This document shows, piece by piece, positions 11,334-22,570 of a DNA stretch of 64,000 bases. The DNA comes from Membranipora membranacea. Taxonomy: Eukaryota > Bryozoa > Gymnolaemata > Cheilostomatida > Membraniporidae. A program made the translations under genes and the position numbers. The notes beneath the pieces were generated by a model that searched no databases, was not told where the DNA came from, and saw only the letters and a program-made list of their open reading frames with translations. The stretch is from contig OU612071.1 in NCBI GenBank assembly GCA_914767715.1, forward strand, positions 2,542,001 to 2,606,000. Direction: 5' to 3'. Numbering within the stretch: position 1 is the first letter of the stretch; each line of letters starts with the position of its first letter.

Positions 11334-13955
11334 GGAAAACGCCCAAAACGGCCCGAGGCCCAAAACGGCCCGAGGCCCAAAACGGCCCGCAGCCCAAAAC
11401 GGCCCAGCATGATTTGTGAGTTCTCCAAGTCCCAAAACCTCTAAAAAATGAGTTAAGTCAACGAACTTAAGTTTTTGGGAAAAACATACGTTTTCAAACT
11501 TTTCAAAAAAACGGCCCAGCATGATTTATGAGTTCTCCAAGTCCAAAACCTCTAAAAAAATGAGTTAAGTCAATAAACTTAAGTTTTAGGGAAAAACCTT
11601 AAGTTTTTGGAAAAAAACTTAAGTTTTCAAACTTTTCGAAAAAACGGCCCATCTTGGTTTTTGAGTTCTCCAAGTCCAAACACCTCTAAAAAATGAGTTA
11701 TGTCAACGAACTTAAGTTTTTGGGAAAAAACTTAAGTTTTAAAATTTTTCGAAAAAACGGCCCATCTTGATTTTTGAGTTTTCCAAGTCCAAAAACCTCT
11801 AAAAAATGAGTTAAGTCAACGAACTTAAGTTTTTGGGAAAAACATACGTTTTCAAACTTTTCAAAAAAACGGCTATCTTGGTTTTTGAGTTCTCCAAGAC
11901 CCAAAACCTCTAAAAAATGAGTTAAGTCAACGAACTTAAGTTTTTGGGAAAAAACTTAAGTTTTCAAACTTTTCAAAAAACGGCCCATCTTGATTTTTGA
12001 GTTTTCCAAGTCCCAAAACCTCTAAAAAATGAGTTAAGTCAACGAACTTAAGTTTTTGGGAAAAAACTTAAGTTTTCAACCTTTTTGAAAAAACGGCCCA
12101 TCTTGGTTTTTGAGTTCTCCAAGACCCAAAACCTCTAAAAAATGAGTTAAGTCAACGGCCCATCTTGATTTTTGAGTTCTCCAAGTCCCAAAACCTCTAA
12201 AAAATGAGTTAAATCAACAAACTTAAGTTTTTGGGAAAAAACTTAAGTTTTCAAAATTTTCAAAAAAACGGCCCATCTAGATTTTTGAGTTCTCCAAATC
12301 CCAAAACCTCTAAAAAATGAGTTAAGTCAACGAACTTAAGTTTTTGGGAAAAAACTTAAGTTTTCAAACTTTTCGAAAAAACGGCCCATCTTGATTTTTG
12401 AGTTTTCCAAGTCCCAAAACCTCTAAAAAATGAGTTAAGTCAACGAACTTAAGTTTTTGGGAAAAAACTTAAGTTTTCAACCTTTTTGAAAAAACGGCCC
12501 ATCTTGGTTTTTGAGTTCTCCAAGACCCAAAACCTCTAAAAAATGAGTTAAGTCAACGGCCCATCTTGATTTTTGAGTTCTCCAAATCCCAAAACCTCTA
12601 AAAAATGAGTTAAGTCAACGAACTTAAGTTTTTGGGAAAAAACTTAAGTTTTTCGAAAGAAACTTAAGTTTTCAAACTTTTCGAAAAAACGGCCCATCTT
12701 GGTTTTTGAGTTGTCCAAGTCCAAAACCTCTAAAAAAATGAGTTAAGTCAATAAACTTAAGTTTTAGGGAAAAACCTTAAGTTTTTGGGAAAAAAACTTA
12801 AGTTTTCAAACTTTTCGAAAAAACGGCCCATCTTGGTTTTTGAGTTCTCCAAGTCCAAAAACCTCTAAAAAATGAGTTATGTCAACGAACTTAAGTTTTT
12901 GGGAAAAAACTAAAGTTTTAAAATTTTTCGAAAAAACGGCCCATCTTGATTTTTGAGTTTTCCAAGTCCCAAAACCTCTAAAAAATGAGTTAAGTCAACG
13001 AACTTAAGTTTTTGGGAAAAACATACGTTTTCAAACTTTTCAAAAAAAACGGCCCATCTTGGTTTTTGAGTTCTCCAAGACCCAAAACCTCTAAAAAATG
13101 AGTTAAGTCAACGAACTTAAGTTTTTGGGAAAAAACTTAAGTTTTCAAACTTTTTGAAAAAACGGCCCATCTTGGTTTTTGAGTTCTCCAAGTCCCAAAA
13201 CCTCTAAAAAATGAGTTAAGTCAACAAACTTAAGTTTTTGGGAAAAAACTTAAGTTTTCAAATTTTTCAAAAAAACGACCCATCTTGATTTTTGAGTTCT
13301 CCAAGTCCCAAAACCTCTAAAAAAATGAGATAAGTCAATAAACTTAAGTTTTTGGGAAAAAAACTTAAGTTTTCAAACTTTTCGAAAAAACGGCCCATCT
13401 TGGTTTTTGAGTTCTCCAAGTCCAAACACCTCTAAAAAATGAGTTATGTCAACGAACTTAAGTTTTTGGGAAAAAACTTAAGTTTTAAAATTTTTCGAAA
13501 AAAACGGCCCATCTTGATTTTTGAGTTTTCCAAGTCCAAAAACCTCTAAAAAATGAGTTAAGTCAACGAACTTAAGTTTTTGGGAAAAACATACGTTTTC
13601 AAACTTTTCAAAAAAACGGCTATCTTGGTTTTTGAGTTCTCCAAGACCCAAAACCTCTAAAAAATGAGTTAAGTCAACGAACTTAAGTTTTTGGGAAAAA
13701 ACTTAAGTTTTCAAACTTTTCGAAAAAACGGCCCATCTTGATTTTTGAGTTTTCCAAGTCCCAAAACCTCTAAAAAATGAGTTAAGTCAACGAACTTAAG
13801 TTTTTGGGAAAAAACTTAAGTTTTCAACCTTTTTGAAAAAACGGCCCATCTTGGTTTTTGAGTTGTCCAAGTCCCAAAACCTCTAAAAAATGAGTTAAGT
13901 CAACAAACTTAAGTTTTTGGGAAAAAACTTAAGTTTTTCGAAAAAAACTTAATAT
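11334..13955 (+). repeat. ~114-bp satellite, left arm
   Basis: About 23 tandem monomers. Each has CTTAAGTTTTTGGGAAAAAA, a TTTTCAAACTTTTCGAAAAAA-like stretch, CGGCCCATCTTG, TTTTTGAGTTCTCCAAGTCC and CCTCTAAAAAATGAGTTAAG. Some monomers are shortened to about 63 bp and some lengthened, and a higher-order pattern of repeated monomer types is visible. The first ~75 bp are a GC-rich CCCAAAACGGCCCGAGG repeat. ORFs here are by-products. Confidence 0.85.
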
Positions 13956-13961
13956 ATATAT

Positions 13962-15966
13962 ATCTGGTTTTTTTTGGAGCATCAGTTCATCACATTATCT
14001 AAATGAGCTTTTGAGGGCATGTTTGAAATATTTTTTAACATATTTAAAATTGCGATTTACTTTTTCATTACGGTGTTTATTTCATCCATCAGTGCAGTGG
14101 CAATGTTGCGCAAGGCAGTGCAAAGAGCCTATATATATGTAGTTTCTATACCATTGTGTACAGTTTCAAACAAAATCTAATTGCCTTTTGACAAAGGAGT
14201 GGAGCAATTTACAAATGACAATGGAGATGCTATACTGAACTTAAACAAAAGAATATTTCTGTTGGTTGATATAAGTTTTCAGTATAGATAATGGTGACCC
14301 ATCAGTCACCCATCAAATTCTATCAGAATGACTATAGACCTCAAAATAATTAATATTATTAATATTCCGCAACATGGTTTGGATTTGGCTTTTTCAGTGG
14401 ATACAGTTCAATGATAGCATTTTCAAACTACACCCAAATGTTTGTGCTTAAATTTTACTCAAATGTCATCCCAATATTTTTATTATTAAAAAAAACTAAT
14501 GTAACTATGCTGGATGCGTATAGGATTATGATAACTGTGTGTCTGGAGGGCTCACCCTTAATAGCACACATGATATTCTATGTGAAATATTCTGCTGCAT
14601 TTTCAGTGAGCTGGTTTCTGTATGTTCGACCTTGGTATATTTATCACCATTAAGGAATTGCAGTCCTGAAATAACCATTGACAGCATTCATGTTACGGTT
14701 GAATTTGTAAAAATCGTGCCCTGGGACTGCATCTATACTGCAACAAGTTATAATGTTGTTACTTTTGAGGATTCAGTTAGCCAAACAGGTGGGCTGCCTC
14801 AATAAACAACAAATCTGAGATGGCCTCCAAACAAAATTGGAAGCAATTCTTCACACAGTGCATTGAAACGATCCCAGTACAATTGAGACCTCTGCTGGAT
14901 GAAGATATCAGTTAGAGCAATTACAGACATTGTTTTCTCAAAGTAAATTTTCTAATCCCTCAAGAAAATCTTATTTGTAAACAACCAGTGTATTACAGTC
15001 TCTGTGTTTCATTACAGGGAAAGAATTTGTTACTGTTGTGCCTTGTTTATCTTTTCCAAAGGATTTAAAGGCAATGTAATTTTAGAATATCAAAACCTGA
15101 GGATTACCTTTGTGTCTCAAGACTTGTTGCTTCTTATGATATTAAGGTATTATAGCATTATTACATCAGATTAAAATTGAAGGTTGATTTAAATCAGATG
15201 TCTTGTCACAAGCCACATCCCGGAGCATAGGCGGCGAAATTCGTTGCCTTAGTGGCCAGGCCACAATATCTGCGCCAGGTTGCTCTCTGTTTGCAGGCAG
15301 GTCGGAGCACACCTGGGTGCCAACCAAAGTCCAGTAGACGACGGACCACAGATACATTTGATATGAGGCCCTTTCGATAAATTTAAGGTTCAATGATTGC
15401 ACAGTCCAAGGGTACATTGTGGCAGCATCATTCAAGGATTGTAATAGTTAATCCTATTGTAAAAACTGCCACAATACTGCCTTCCTAGCTATACCCACCG
15501 TATCAATTTAGCTAGGATAGTTAGGTGTAATTTAAGCATAAAACTTCATGTCTAATTGTGGAGTAAGGCTGTACAAAGAGAAATTTTTACGGGAGAGCCT
15601 GCATATTCTATTTTTTACTGTAATCAAAAACTTTGAATTCAGTTCATTCTCCAGAACCCTATAATTGTGACAAATAGATGAAAGGAGTTTTTGGCATCAA
15701 GCTTCCCATAACTTTCCCGTTGACGCAAAGCTTGCAGGTACCTTGACCAAGGAGTAAAAAACTCTTTCCTTGACTATTGTTAAAAAATTTACTCTGAATC
15801 CCTTTACTCTGTGAAGCAGTCTATCCACATGAAACTAAAATGTTTAACACAGATAGATAGATGGGGTGATAACTCTATTCTGCAAATGAGCCACCAAATT
15901 TCAACAATAAGAGAAGACAACTTCTTAGCCTAAGATTTGCCCAAATTGACTTTAATGAACTGAGTA
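13962..15966 (+). repeat. Captured fragment of the array unit (B)
   Basis: Homologous to the unit segment 8359-11292 of A, from CTGGTTTTTTTTGGAGCATC to TTTAATGAACTGAG, but about 0.9 kb shorter because it has a single copy of the internal module. Its left module junction is module-1 type and its right junction module-2 type. It has no peptide gene. It is enclosed by the two satellite arms and so travels inside the foldback-like element. Confidence 0.75.
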
Positions 15967-16174
15967 CTGCTCATAAGGGATTTACTAGATGAGTTGTCTT
16001 CTCTAAGATCTGTGAGGGGAGACAATATGAGTATATGAGAGTACATGAGAAGAATTTTGCTCCCTCAATGGCTTATTCCTTGAAATGAGGCCACAGTCTA
16101 ATTTAGACCTTGCCAGTGTTATCTTAGTTAGACCAAGAGCTTCAAAACGATACCAAAACCTCCAAGGTGTCAGT
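15967..16174. other. Unique interior of the foldback-like element
   Basis: About 210 bp between the captured fragment and the right satellite arm, unrelated to the array unit. It includes ATGAGTATATGAGAGTACAT and a few short direct repeats. No coding potential is seen. Confidence 0.5.
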
Positions 16175-16867
16175 AATCCTTTAAGTTTTTTCCAAAAACC
16201 TTAAGTTCGTTGAGTTAACTCATTTTTTAGAGGTTTTGGGACTTGGAGAACTCAAAAATCAAGATGGGCCATTTTTTTGAAAAATTTGAAAACTTAAGTT
16301 TTTTCCAAAAACCTAAGTTTGTTGACTTAACACATTTTTTAGAGGTTTTGGGACTTGGAGACTTCAAAAGCCAAGATGGGCGGCTTTTTCGAAAAGTATG
16401 AAAACTTAAGTTTTTTCCCAAAAACTTAAGTTTTTTCCCTAAAACTTAAGTTTTTTCCCTAAAACTTATGTTCCTTAACTTAACTCATTTTTTAGAGGTT
16501 TTGGGACTTGGAGAACTCAAAAATCAAGATGGGCCGTTTTTTCGATAAGTTTGAAAACTTAAGTTTTTTCCCTAAAACTTAAGTTTATTGACTTAACTCA
16601 TTTTTTTAGAGGTTTTGGGACTTAGAGAACCCAAAAATCAAGATGGGCCGTTTTTTTGAAAAATTTGAAAACTTAAGTTTTTTTCCAAAAACTTAAGGTT
16701 TTTCCCTAAAACTTAAGTTTATCGACTTAACCCTTTTTTTTAGAGGTTTTGGGACTTGGAGAACCCATAAATCATGCTGGGCCGTTTTTGGCTGCGGGCC
16801 GTTTTGGGCCTCGGGCCGTTTTGAGCCTCGGGCCGTTTTGGGCCGCGGGCCGTTTTGGGACCGAACC
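16175..16867 (-). repeat. Satellite, right arm (inverted)
   Basis: About five monomers of the 11334-13955 satellite in reverse orientation (AAGTTTTTTCC, AACTCATTTTTTAGAGGTTT, GGACTTGGAGAACTC, AAGATGGGCCG). They end in the mirrored GC-rich repeat CGGGCCGTTTTGGGCC at about 16780-16860. Confidence 0.85.
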
Positions 16868-17324
16868 CTTAGAGTCAGTTTTTATTTCCTAAGTGATGTT
16901 ACGGGAATATCTTCTTTTCTTTCAGATAATTTTTTAATTTTTGGTTGTAAACTGAAACAGGATAGTTTTCTGCCAGGTTTACCTGGAATTCTCCCATCAC
17001 TTGGCCCAGGTCAGGACCATTTCCCCCTTGTGATTTAATTGTGGACAACGTTTTAACCAGGTTGTTGGCGGGGGTGGAGTTGGGTTTTTTTATGTTTCTC
17101 GGCACTGCGCACTTGGGAACTCTTGTTGAACGGTGATTTCCTCTAGGGTGACCCTTTCTAAATAGATTACATAGTTCCTAGCCTGTGATGGGACAGTGAC
17201 ACCTGTGGTGTTGTAACATTGCCATCAGAGAAAATTGTTCGATTTAGACAATTAAATTCTTGAGCATTTAAACACGGCTTGTAAGATTTGCTTAAGTACC
17301 TAGCATTGTTCTCCAGCGAAGCTG
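16868..17324 (-). pseudogene. Right end of unit A with possible decayed minus-strand coding sequence
   Basis: Same segment as 36594-37047 in unit C. On the minus strand three protein-like stretches follow one another in shifted frames: one containing NARYLSKSYKP, one containing YVIYLERVTLEEITVQQEF, and one (16899-17105) containing LVKTLSTIKSQGG. A donor-like CAG|GTAAAC follows GEFQ. Frame changes between the stretches, present in every unit, suggest an old broken gene fragment copied with the array. No family is recognised, and it may be chance. Confidence 0.3.
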
Positions 17325-17399
17325 CTCAGGGCATATAAGGTAATTTTGTGAACCCGAGTTATCTCCACATCTCGAAAAGGCCAAAATTCATATAAATTA

Positions 17400-19090
17400 T
17401 AAAGCGAAAAACTTCTTTTGTGGCTGGCATAAAAAGTTATCAAGCTACAGACCTCAAATTTTCAGGACACACTCACAAACTGTGTATTTCTTTGCCCCCC
17501 ATGTAAGTGGAATAATTGCATACATAAGCCGGCAGCAGGGCAGCAATTTATATCATTTTTTAACCGTTTTCCGTAAAGCTTTTGATATGTTGGTAGATAT
17601 TTTCCTTGTTTACTAAAGAAAATAACCACTATGTTCCTCAGAAGATGAGCAATCCAATGATATAAAAATTTGTGGTGTCAGACCATTTGAAGCCATGCTG
17701 CTGCTCAAAAGAAAATGTGCTTCTACATTACTTTATTGATTTGCGATGATTTAGCTGTGCACAAATATGCTGATTGTGTGTGTATTCATCATCAGTAATG
17801 TAATGTAATTATTGTAATACAGAATTCATGCTCCACTAAATTTAAGGCAGACACTCTTATTTTGATACAACATGTCTGTGTAGCTCAGTGGATAATTCTC
17901 TATTTCTGGGTTCGAGTTGGTGCCAAACTTTTTATACTCTCAATATGGCTATAAATCATAATGATTGTAAAGAGGAAGCCATTTTCGTTGCAAACAAAAT
18001 AAGTTGTCGAGCTACAGACCTCAGATATTCAGATCATACTCAAAAAATGCCCGCCATGAAAATGGAGTAGTTGCATACATATGCCGGCAGCAGGCAGCAA
18101 TTTTATCATTTTCAAACTGTTTTCACTAAAGCTCTCGAAATGTTGGAAGATGTTTTCCTTTTTTACTAAAAAAATTAACACTATGTTCCTCGGGAGATGA
18201 GGAATCGAATGATATAAAAATTTGTGCTGTCAGACCTTTAGAAGTTATGCTGCTGCTCAAAAGATAATTTGGCTACACATTATTTTACTGATTTGTGATG
18301 CTTTAGAGAAAGCTTCTTTTTTAGCTGGCATAAGCGATTATTGAGCTACAGACCTCAGATTTTCAGGACACACTCACAAACTGTGGATTTCTTTGCCCCC
18401 ATGAAAGTGGAATAATTGCGTACATAAGCCGGCTGCAGGGCAGCAATTTATATCATTTTTTAACTGTTTTCCATAAAGCTTTCGATATGTTAATAGATAT
18501 TTTCCTTGTTTACTCAAGAATGTAACCACTGTGTTCCTCAGAAGATGAGCAATCCAATGATATAAAAATTTGTGGTGTCAGACCATTCGAAGCCATGCTG
18601 CTGCTCAAAAGAAAATGTGCCTACACATTATTTTACCGATTTGTGATGCTTTAGAGAAAGCTTCTTTTGTAGCTGGCATAAGCGATTATTGAGCTACAGA
18701 CCTCAGATTTTCAGGACACACTCACAAACTGTGAATTTCTTTGCCCCCATGAAAGTGGAATAATTGCGTACATAAGCCGGCTGCAGGGCAGCAATTTATA
18801 TCATTTTTTAACTGTTTTCCATAAAGCTTTTGATATGTTAATAGATATTTTCCTTGTTTACTAAAGAATGTAACCACTGCGTTCCTCAGAAGATGAGCAA
18901 TCCAATGATATAAAAATTTGTGGTGTCAGACCATTCGAAGCCATGCTGCTGCTAAAAAGAAAATGTACCTACACATTATTTTACTGATTTGTGATGCTTT
19001 AGAGAAAGCTTCTTTTGTAGCTGGCATAATAAGCAATTATTGAGCTAAAGACCTCAGATTTTCAGGACATACACTGAGTTTCATGCCCCT
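17400..19090. repeat. ~347-bp tandem repeat
   Basis: Monomers contain AGCTGGCATAAGCGATTATT, GAGCTACAGACCTCAGATTT, AAGCCGGCTGCAGGGCAGC and GAAGATGAGCAATCCAATG. The landmark GCTACAG falls at about 17444, 18011, 18345, 18692 and 19044. The last three intervals are 334-352 bp and the last monomers are very alike. The first interval is longer because a tRNA-like piece sits at about 17760-17940. Confidence 0.8.
17881..17925 (+). repeat. tRNA-like fragment (possible SINE head)
   Basis: TAGCTCAGTGG matches the pol III A box, and GGGTTCGAGTTGG about 30 bp later resembles a B box with two mismatches. It has no cloverleaf or matching acceptor stem, so it is a tRNA-derived remnant at most. It lies inside the first 347-bp repeat interval. 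Confidence 0.3.
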
Positions 19091-19675
19091 TATATCATTA
19101 CCCAACCAGCAACATTATTGTATAATCAACCCTGCCTGCCAAATAAACTACATTCATTATTGCTATTGTATTGTTATAGTATAATCCTTTACAGTTCTAG
19201 CCCAGTTCTAGTCAATATTATATAATTGGATTGACATTGTATTCAATGAGTTTGTATTTAGATGACCAGGCAAGTTAGCTGCTACAATGAAAGCATTCCA
19301 TTCGAATTGTCCTCCTCACAATTTTTGTAAGCACAACTCTTAGTATTGAGTATGATGAGCCGACAAAATATCTATGTTCAACTCTTCTGTGTTGTACTGT
19401 AGGCCTACCCTAAGCTATATCTTGTGCAATCTGAGAATGTAGGCAGCAACTGCATAAATAGAATACATCAGCTAAATTATGCTAGCAGAATGATCACAAA
19501 ACTTTGCTACTAATAAAAAAAGTACAACATCGCTCACCAGTTGAGCGAGGATCTACTTTGTATTAATCGCCCTACATGCCTAAGTGGAGAAAAGTGATAT
19601 GCGAATGAGGCCATATTCTCCACAGAACTACCGAAAATATGCTGACTGATGCTAGAAACAGTGGCGTATATTAGC

Positions 19676-19759
19676 ACTCATATTAGCTCAGTGTGTAGAG
19701 CGTCTGCCTAATAATCACTGTTAATAAGATTGTTGTGGGTTCGAATCCCTTCGGGCTCA
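19676..19759 (+). pseudogene. tRNA-like sequence with pol III boxes
   Basis: A box TAGCTCAGTGTG (19684-19695), perfect B box GGTTCGAATCC (19738-19748) and an eight-T terminator at 19761. The 3' GGGCTCA has no partner at the 5' end and the T stem has mismatches, so a working tRNA is unlikely. A tRNA pseudogene or a SINE head fits better. Confidence 0.5.
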
Positions 19760-19917
19760 GTTTTTTTTCAAATGGGTGCTTTATAACTGGAGCATTTTTA
19801 CCGTAATCTTCTACTGCTATTGAGTTGTTTTCTGAAAGTACCCAACAGCTCAGTGAGCTATTGAATTACCTCTCTGCTTGCACTATTTTGCTACCGATAT
19901 GCAAACATTTCCGTGGT

Positions 19918-19991
19918 GGGAGGGCGCTTAAGCGCCCCTCCCACACCCTCCCCGCCACGCCTACGGCGTGTGGATCGGGCTGTGCCCGATC
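19918..19991. repeat. Three consecutive GC-rich hairpins
   Basis: Stems: GGGAGGGCGCTT with AAGCGCCCCTCCC (19918-19942, one bulge), CACGCC with GGCGTG (19956-19970, 3-nt loop), and GATCGGGC with GCCCGATC (19973-19991, 3-nt loop). The block is strikingly GC-rich against its surroundings and lies ~150 bp after the tRNA-like sequence. Confidence 0.75.
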
Positions 19992-20109
19992 ATTATGCTC
20001 ATCTCTAAAAAGTCAGTGAGTGAAATTTTTTAGAATATACCCCCTGGCTAGAAAACATACTTGGTGTCAAAGCATGCAGTATTAATACTGATTATTGGCA
20101 TAGTCTTAA

Positions 20110-22566
20110 TCTACGCTCCTTGGGATTTTTGAGATTGAATGGCTCTGAGCAAGGATTTAGCTCTGAATGCTATGGTATGTGGGTAAAATGAGGCAAAGGT
20201 AAATCTATTGTAAACCTGGTATACATTCATTACCTGTCTACAAAGGAGCTCTTGATGTTAAACTTTATCATTCCCAGCCATCTCAGTTATATGGTGTACA
20301 GGAAGCAATTGTGGCATTTTTCTCTCTCACTCTTGGATGGTAGTTCCCTAGCAGGTGTTGGCACTTGTACAGATAGTATTTAAATGTTAGGCTAGTGACA
20401 AGACAACAACGTTTACAGTAATACATTTTAAGCTGTCAGCTTGTGTGCCACAAGCAGGAGGTTAGCCTTTAACAGGCATAATGACTTAATTACCTCAATA
20501 TTCCTTGTCAAAATTTTTAATTATCGAATTAATTGTCGCTGGTAGTTAATCCTACACACACATTCCATTGCACTTGTAACAAGTCATCATGACACACTTG
20601 TGGAATTAGAGAGACAGGATGTCATCGTAAGTTGACCTAACTTCCTGTCTTTTGCCGCTGATAATGAATGCGGTGAGTTTTTAATTTTGCGAATGTACAT
20701 GTTTACAATGATGGTTGTTTTGGTGAAAGTACAATCATGATCATTCTTTGACAGAAGAGTGAGGGGGCGGGAAGTTTTAACCTTTTATGAAAAATACTAG
20801 ATGGTTGACCAAATTCCATTTGTATATTTTCATCAAATTATTTCACCAAACTCTGCTTCCAAGCTCATCATAGTACAGAGTAACTATGCCAAAAATGAGA
20901 TTGCTTTGCAAAAAAATCTCTTGCGCCCTTATTATCCGGTGTTTCATTGATTTTCCTCTGCTACTTGGTCAACTACAAGAGCTGAGCCCGATACAACATA
21001 CAGTGGTTGTATCTGGCTCAGCTCTTGATAATCTGCTGCTAGCTCATTACGATAATCTGTGTGTTTACCCAAAGGGTTAACCATTTTTAAATCTACTGGT
21101 ACCTTTTAAGTTCTGTGCAGGTTGCCTATGAATGCCAATGTCAACAAAATTAACATTCTGACTGGCTTATCTTGATTATGACTGCATGGGTAAACAACTT
21201 GGATAACAACAATACATCCAATTATGCTTGAACTCAGCTGCTTGGCTAAGATGTTGATGTCAAGTAAAAGGTAATTGGCAAATAGACACTGAGAATCTTG
21301 TTCAATTCAATGTGGTGAATTTGAGTAGCGAACGAGTGGCACGAGGGGCGGGTGCCTTGACGATAGCGACTTTGCGCCGATGAGTTGATGGAAAGCAAAC
21401 CTCCCTGCACTGGTTTGGCTTAGAGTATAAGCATGAGAGTGATGGGGCGAACATTGTTGCACTGAAACAATGAAGAGTTGGCAGCCTCCCTGGTTGCGCA
21501 ACGGCGTAAACACACCAATTATGTCAAACCACCGAAACTGACAAAATGCACTGAGGGATCGATGAGATTGATTGAGATGCTCAGCAACACACAGGGGTGG
21601 CTTCATGCTGCTGGGGCCGGCCATGAGGAGGTTGTACTAGAGAAGGCCTCGAAACAGCGTTTGACTCATGGTTTCTAGCTGAAGACCTGTGTGTTGTGCA
21701 GTGGTACGCGCACCACTGTATGTTGTATCAGCTAATCCCATTGAAAGTGATCAGGCAGATTGAACTGTACATTGTAGCCACTGAATGCATGCATTGAAAA
21801 GTTTGGTATGTTGAAAGTTCTTTCAACCTAAAGGTTTATCAATGAATATCAAGACTGATTTCACCAACCTACTCCAGATTAATACAATTTTCAACTAAAA
21901 AGGTTTAATTTTTTTAGCATTTAATTTCAAATCAATTGCATGTAATTGAGTGATGTGGCTAGTATCGGGCAAAACAACATCGATGCATCAGTTCCATGTG
22001 ATCTACCAAATACATTTCCTAGAAGTTTCGACCATTACGACAGGATTTCCACAATGCAGCTATAGTCTGGAGTTCCAATCAAGGAGTACTTTTACTCCTT
22101 GTTCCAATCATTTCAACAAATTCCTGCCAGAGGAATACCCACACTGATATTTATTCTGTTATATATGAGACTGGTAGCTTAGACAGGCGGCTGGGTTGCC
22201 AGATTAGGGGCTTGTAGGGCCATTACATCAGTTAAGATTTAGAGCGACAAATAATTGCCTGGACAGTCTTGTAGCAGATAATCTTTCAAAGCTATCAGCT
22301 TATTATTATCGCCTGCATTGATATATTTAGAATTTACAGTGACCATCAGACATTCCGTACAAACGAGTTCTATTGTGTCATTGAACTATAGGTCTGTTTG
22401 ATCAAGAAGTAACAGGGGAAGCTGTTACTCCTTGGTTTGATTTACCCTTGCTTCTCTCTACCCACATTCCATAAAATTCAGAGCTTGCGCTCCATGCCCA
22501 GAACGTCTTCATCCAACAAACAGCTAATGAAAGCCATCCACGCTAAAAAATCCCAAGGAGCGTAGA
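20110..22566. mobile_element. TTAA-flanked element with terminal inverted repeats
   Basis: TTAA precedes TCTACGCTCCTTGGGATTTT at 20106-20129 and its exact inverse is followed by TTAA at 22570. Beyond the perfect 21-bp ends, similarity continues inward on both sides (AGCTCTGAAT, TATGG.ATGTGGGTA, GGTAAATC), giving arms of roughly 100-145 bp. TTAA duplication is characteristic of piggyBac and Kolobok superfamilies; the end sequence does not let me choose. The ~2.46-kb body has only short ORFs, including opposed ones at 21307-21678 in a GC-richer patch, so it is probably non-autonomous. It is nested in the 13.2-kb insertion. Confidence 0.65.
20977..21026. repeat. Hairpin, 21-bp arms, 8-nt loop
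   Basis: AAGAGCTGAGCCCGATACAA and one more base (20977-20997) pair with 21006-21026 with a single mismatch. It lies inside the TTAA-flanked element. The arms are short for a microRNA precursor; a foldback remnant is likelier. Confidence 0.65.
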
Positions 22567-22570
22567 TTAA

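Larger units (their letters stand above)
11334..16867. mobile_element. Foldback-like element with satellite arms and 8-bp TSD
   Basis: A 5534-bp insertion in array unit A. The direct repeat CTTAGAGT flanks it at 11326-11333 and 16868-16875, and unit C carries the uninterrupted site once at 36594-36601. The left end opens GGAAAACGCCCAAAACGGCC. The right end, complemented, opens GGGTTCGGTCCCAAAACGGC, and both continue into GC-rich CCCAAAACGGCCCGAGG repeats and then the same satellite in opposite orientation. No transposase is visible. The architecture (long inverted arms made of internal tandem repeats) resembles Drosophila FB foldback elements in form only. An 8-bp duplication is typical of hAT-type transposases, which may have moved it in trans. 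Confidence 0.75.
5491..17324 (+). repeat. Array unit A, interrupted by a 5.5-kb element
   Basis: Homology to units C-H starts at 5491 (ATATATC…ATTCTAAGCAAGACT) and lacks the first ~220 bp of a full unit. It runs to 11333, is broken by the insertion 11334-16867, resumes at 16868 and ends at 17324 (GCGAAGCTG), where the 13.2-kb insertion starts. Unit A and unit C share the long peptide allele and the ~380-bp segment that is deleted in D-G, so A and C are the older type. Besides the peptide gene it holds AT-rich spacer and the internal duplication 9123-10659. Confidence 0.85.

Noticed and set aside
11280-11904. Minus-strand ORFs in the satellite
   Set aside because: They consist of repeated satellite translations with no independent support.
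19676-19759. Functional tRNA gene
   Set aside because: A and B boxes are present but the acceptor stem does not pair and the T stem is mismatched.
20977-21026. MicroRNA precursor
   Set aside because: The stem is only 21 bp and lies inside a transposon; no longer flanking pairing was seen.
21307-21678. Opposed ORFs of 105 and 66 codons in a GC-richer patch
   Set aside because: No family, no splice context, and they lie in the body of a probable non-autonomous transposon. Too short for a transposase.
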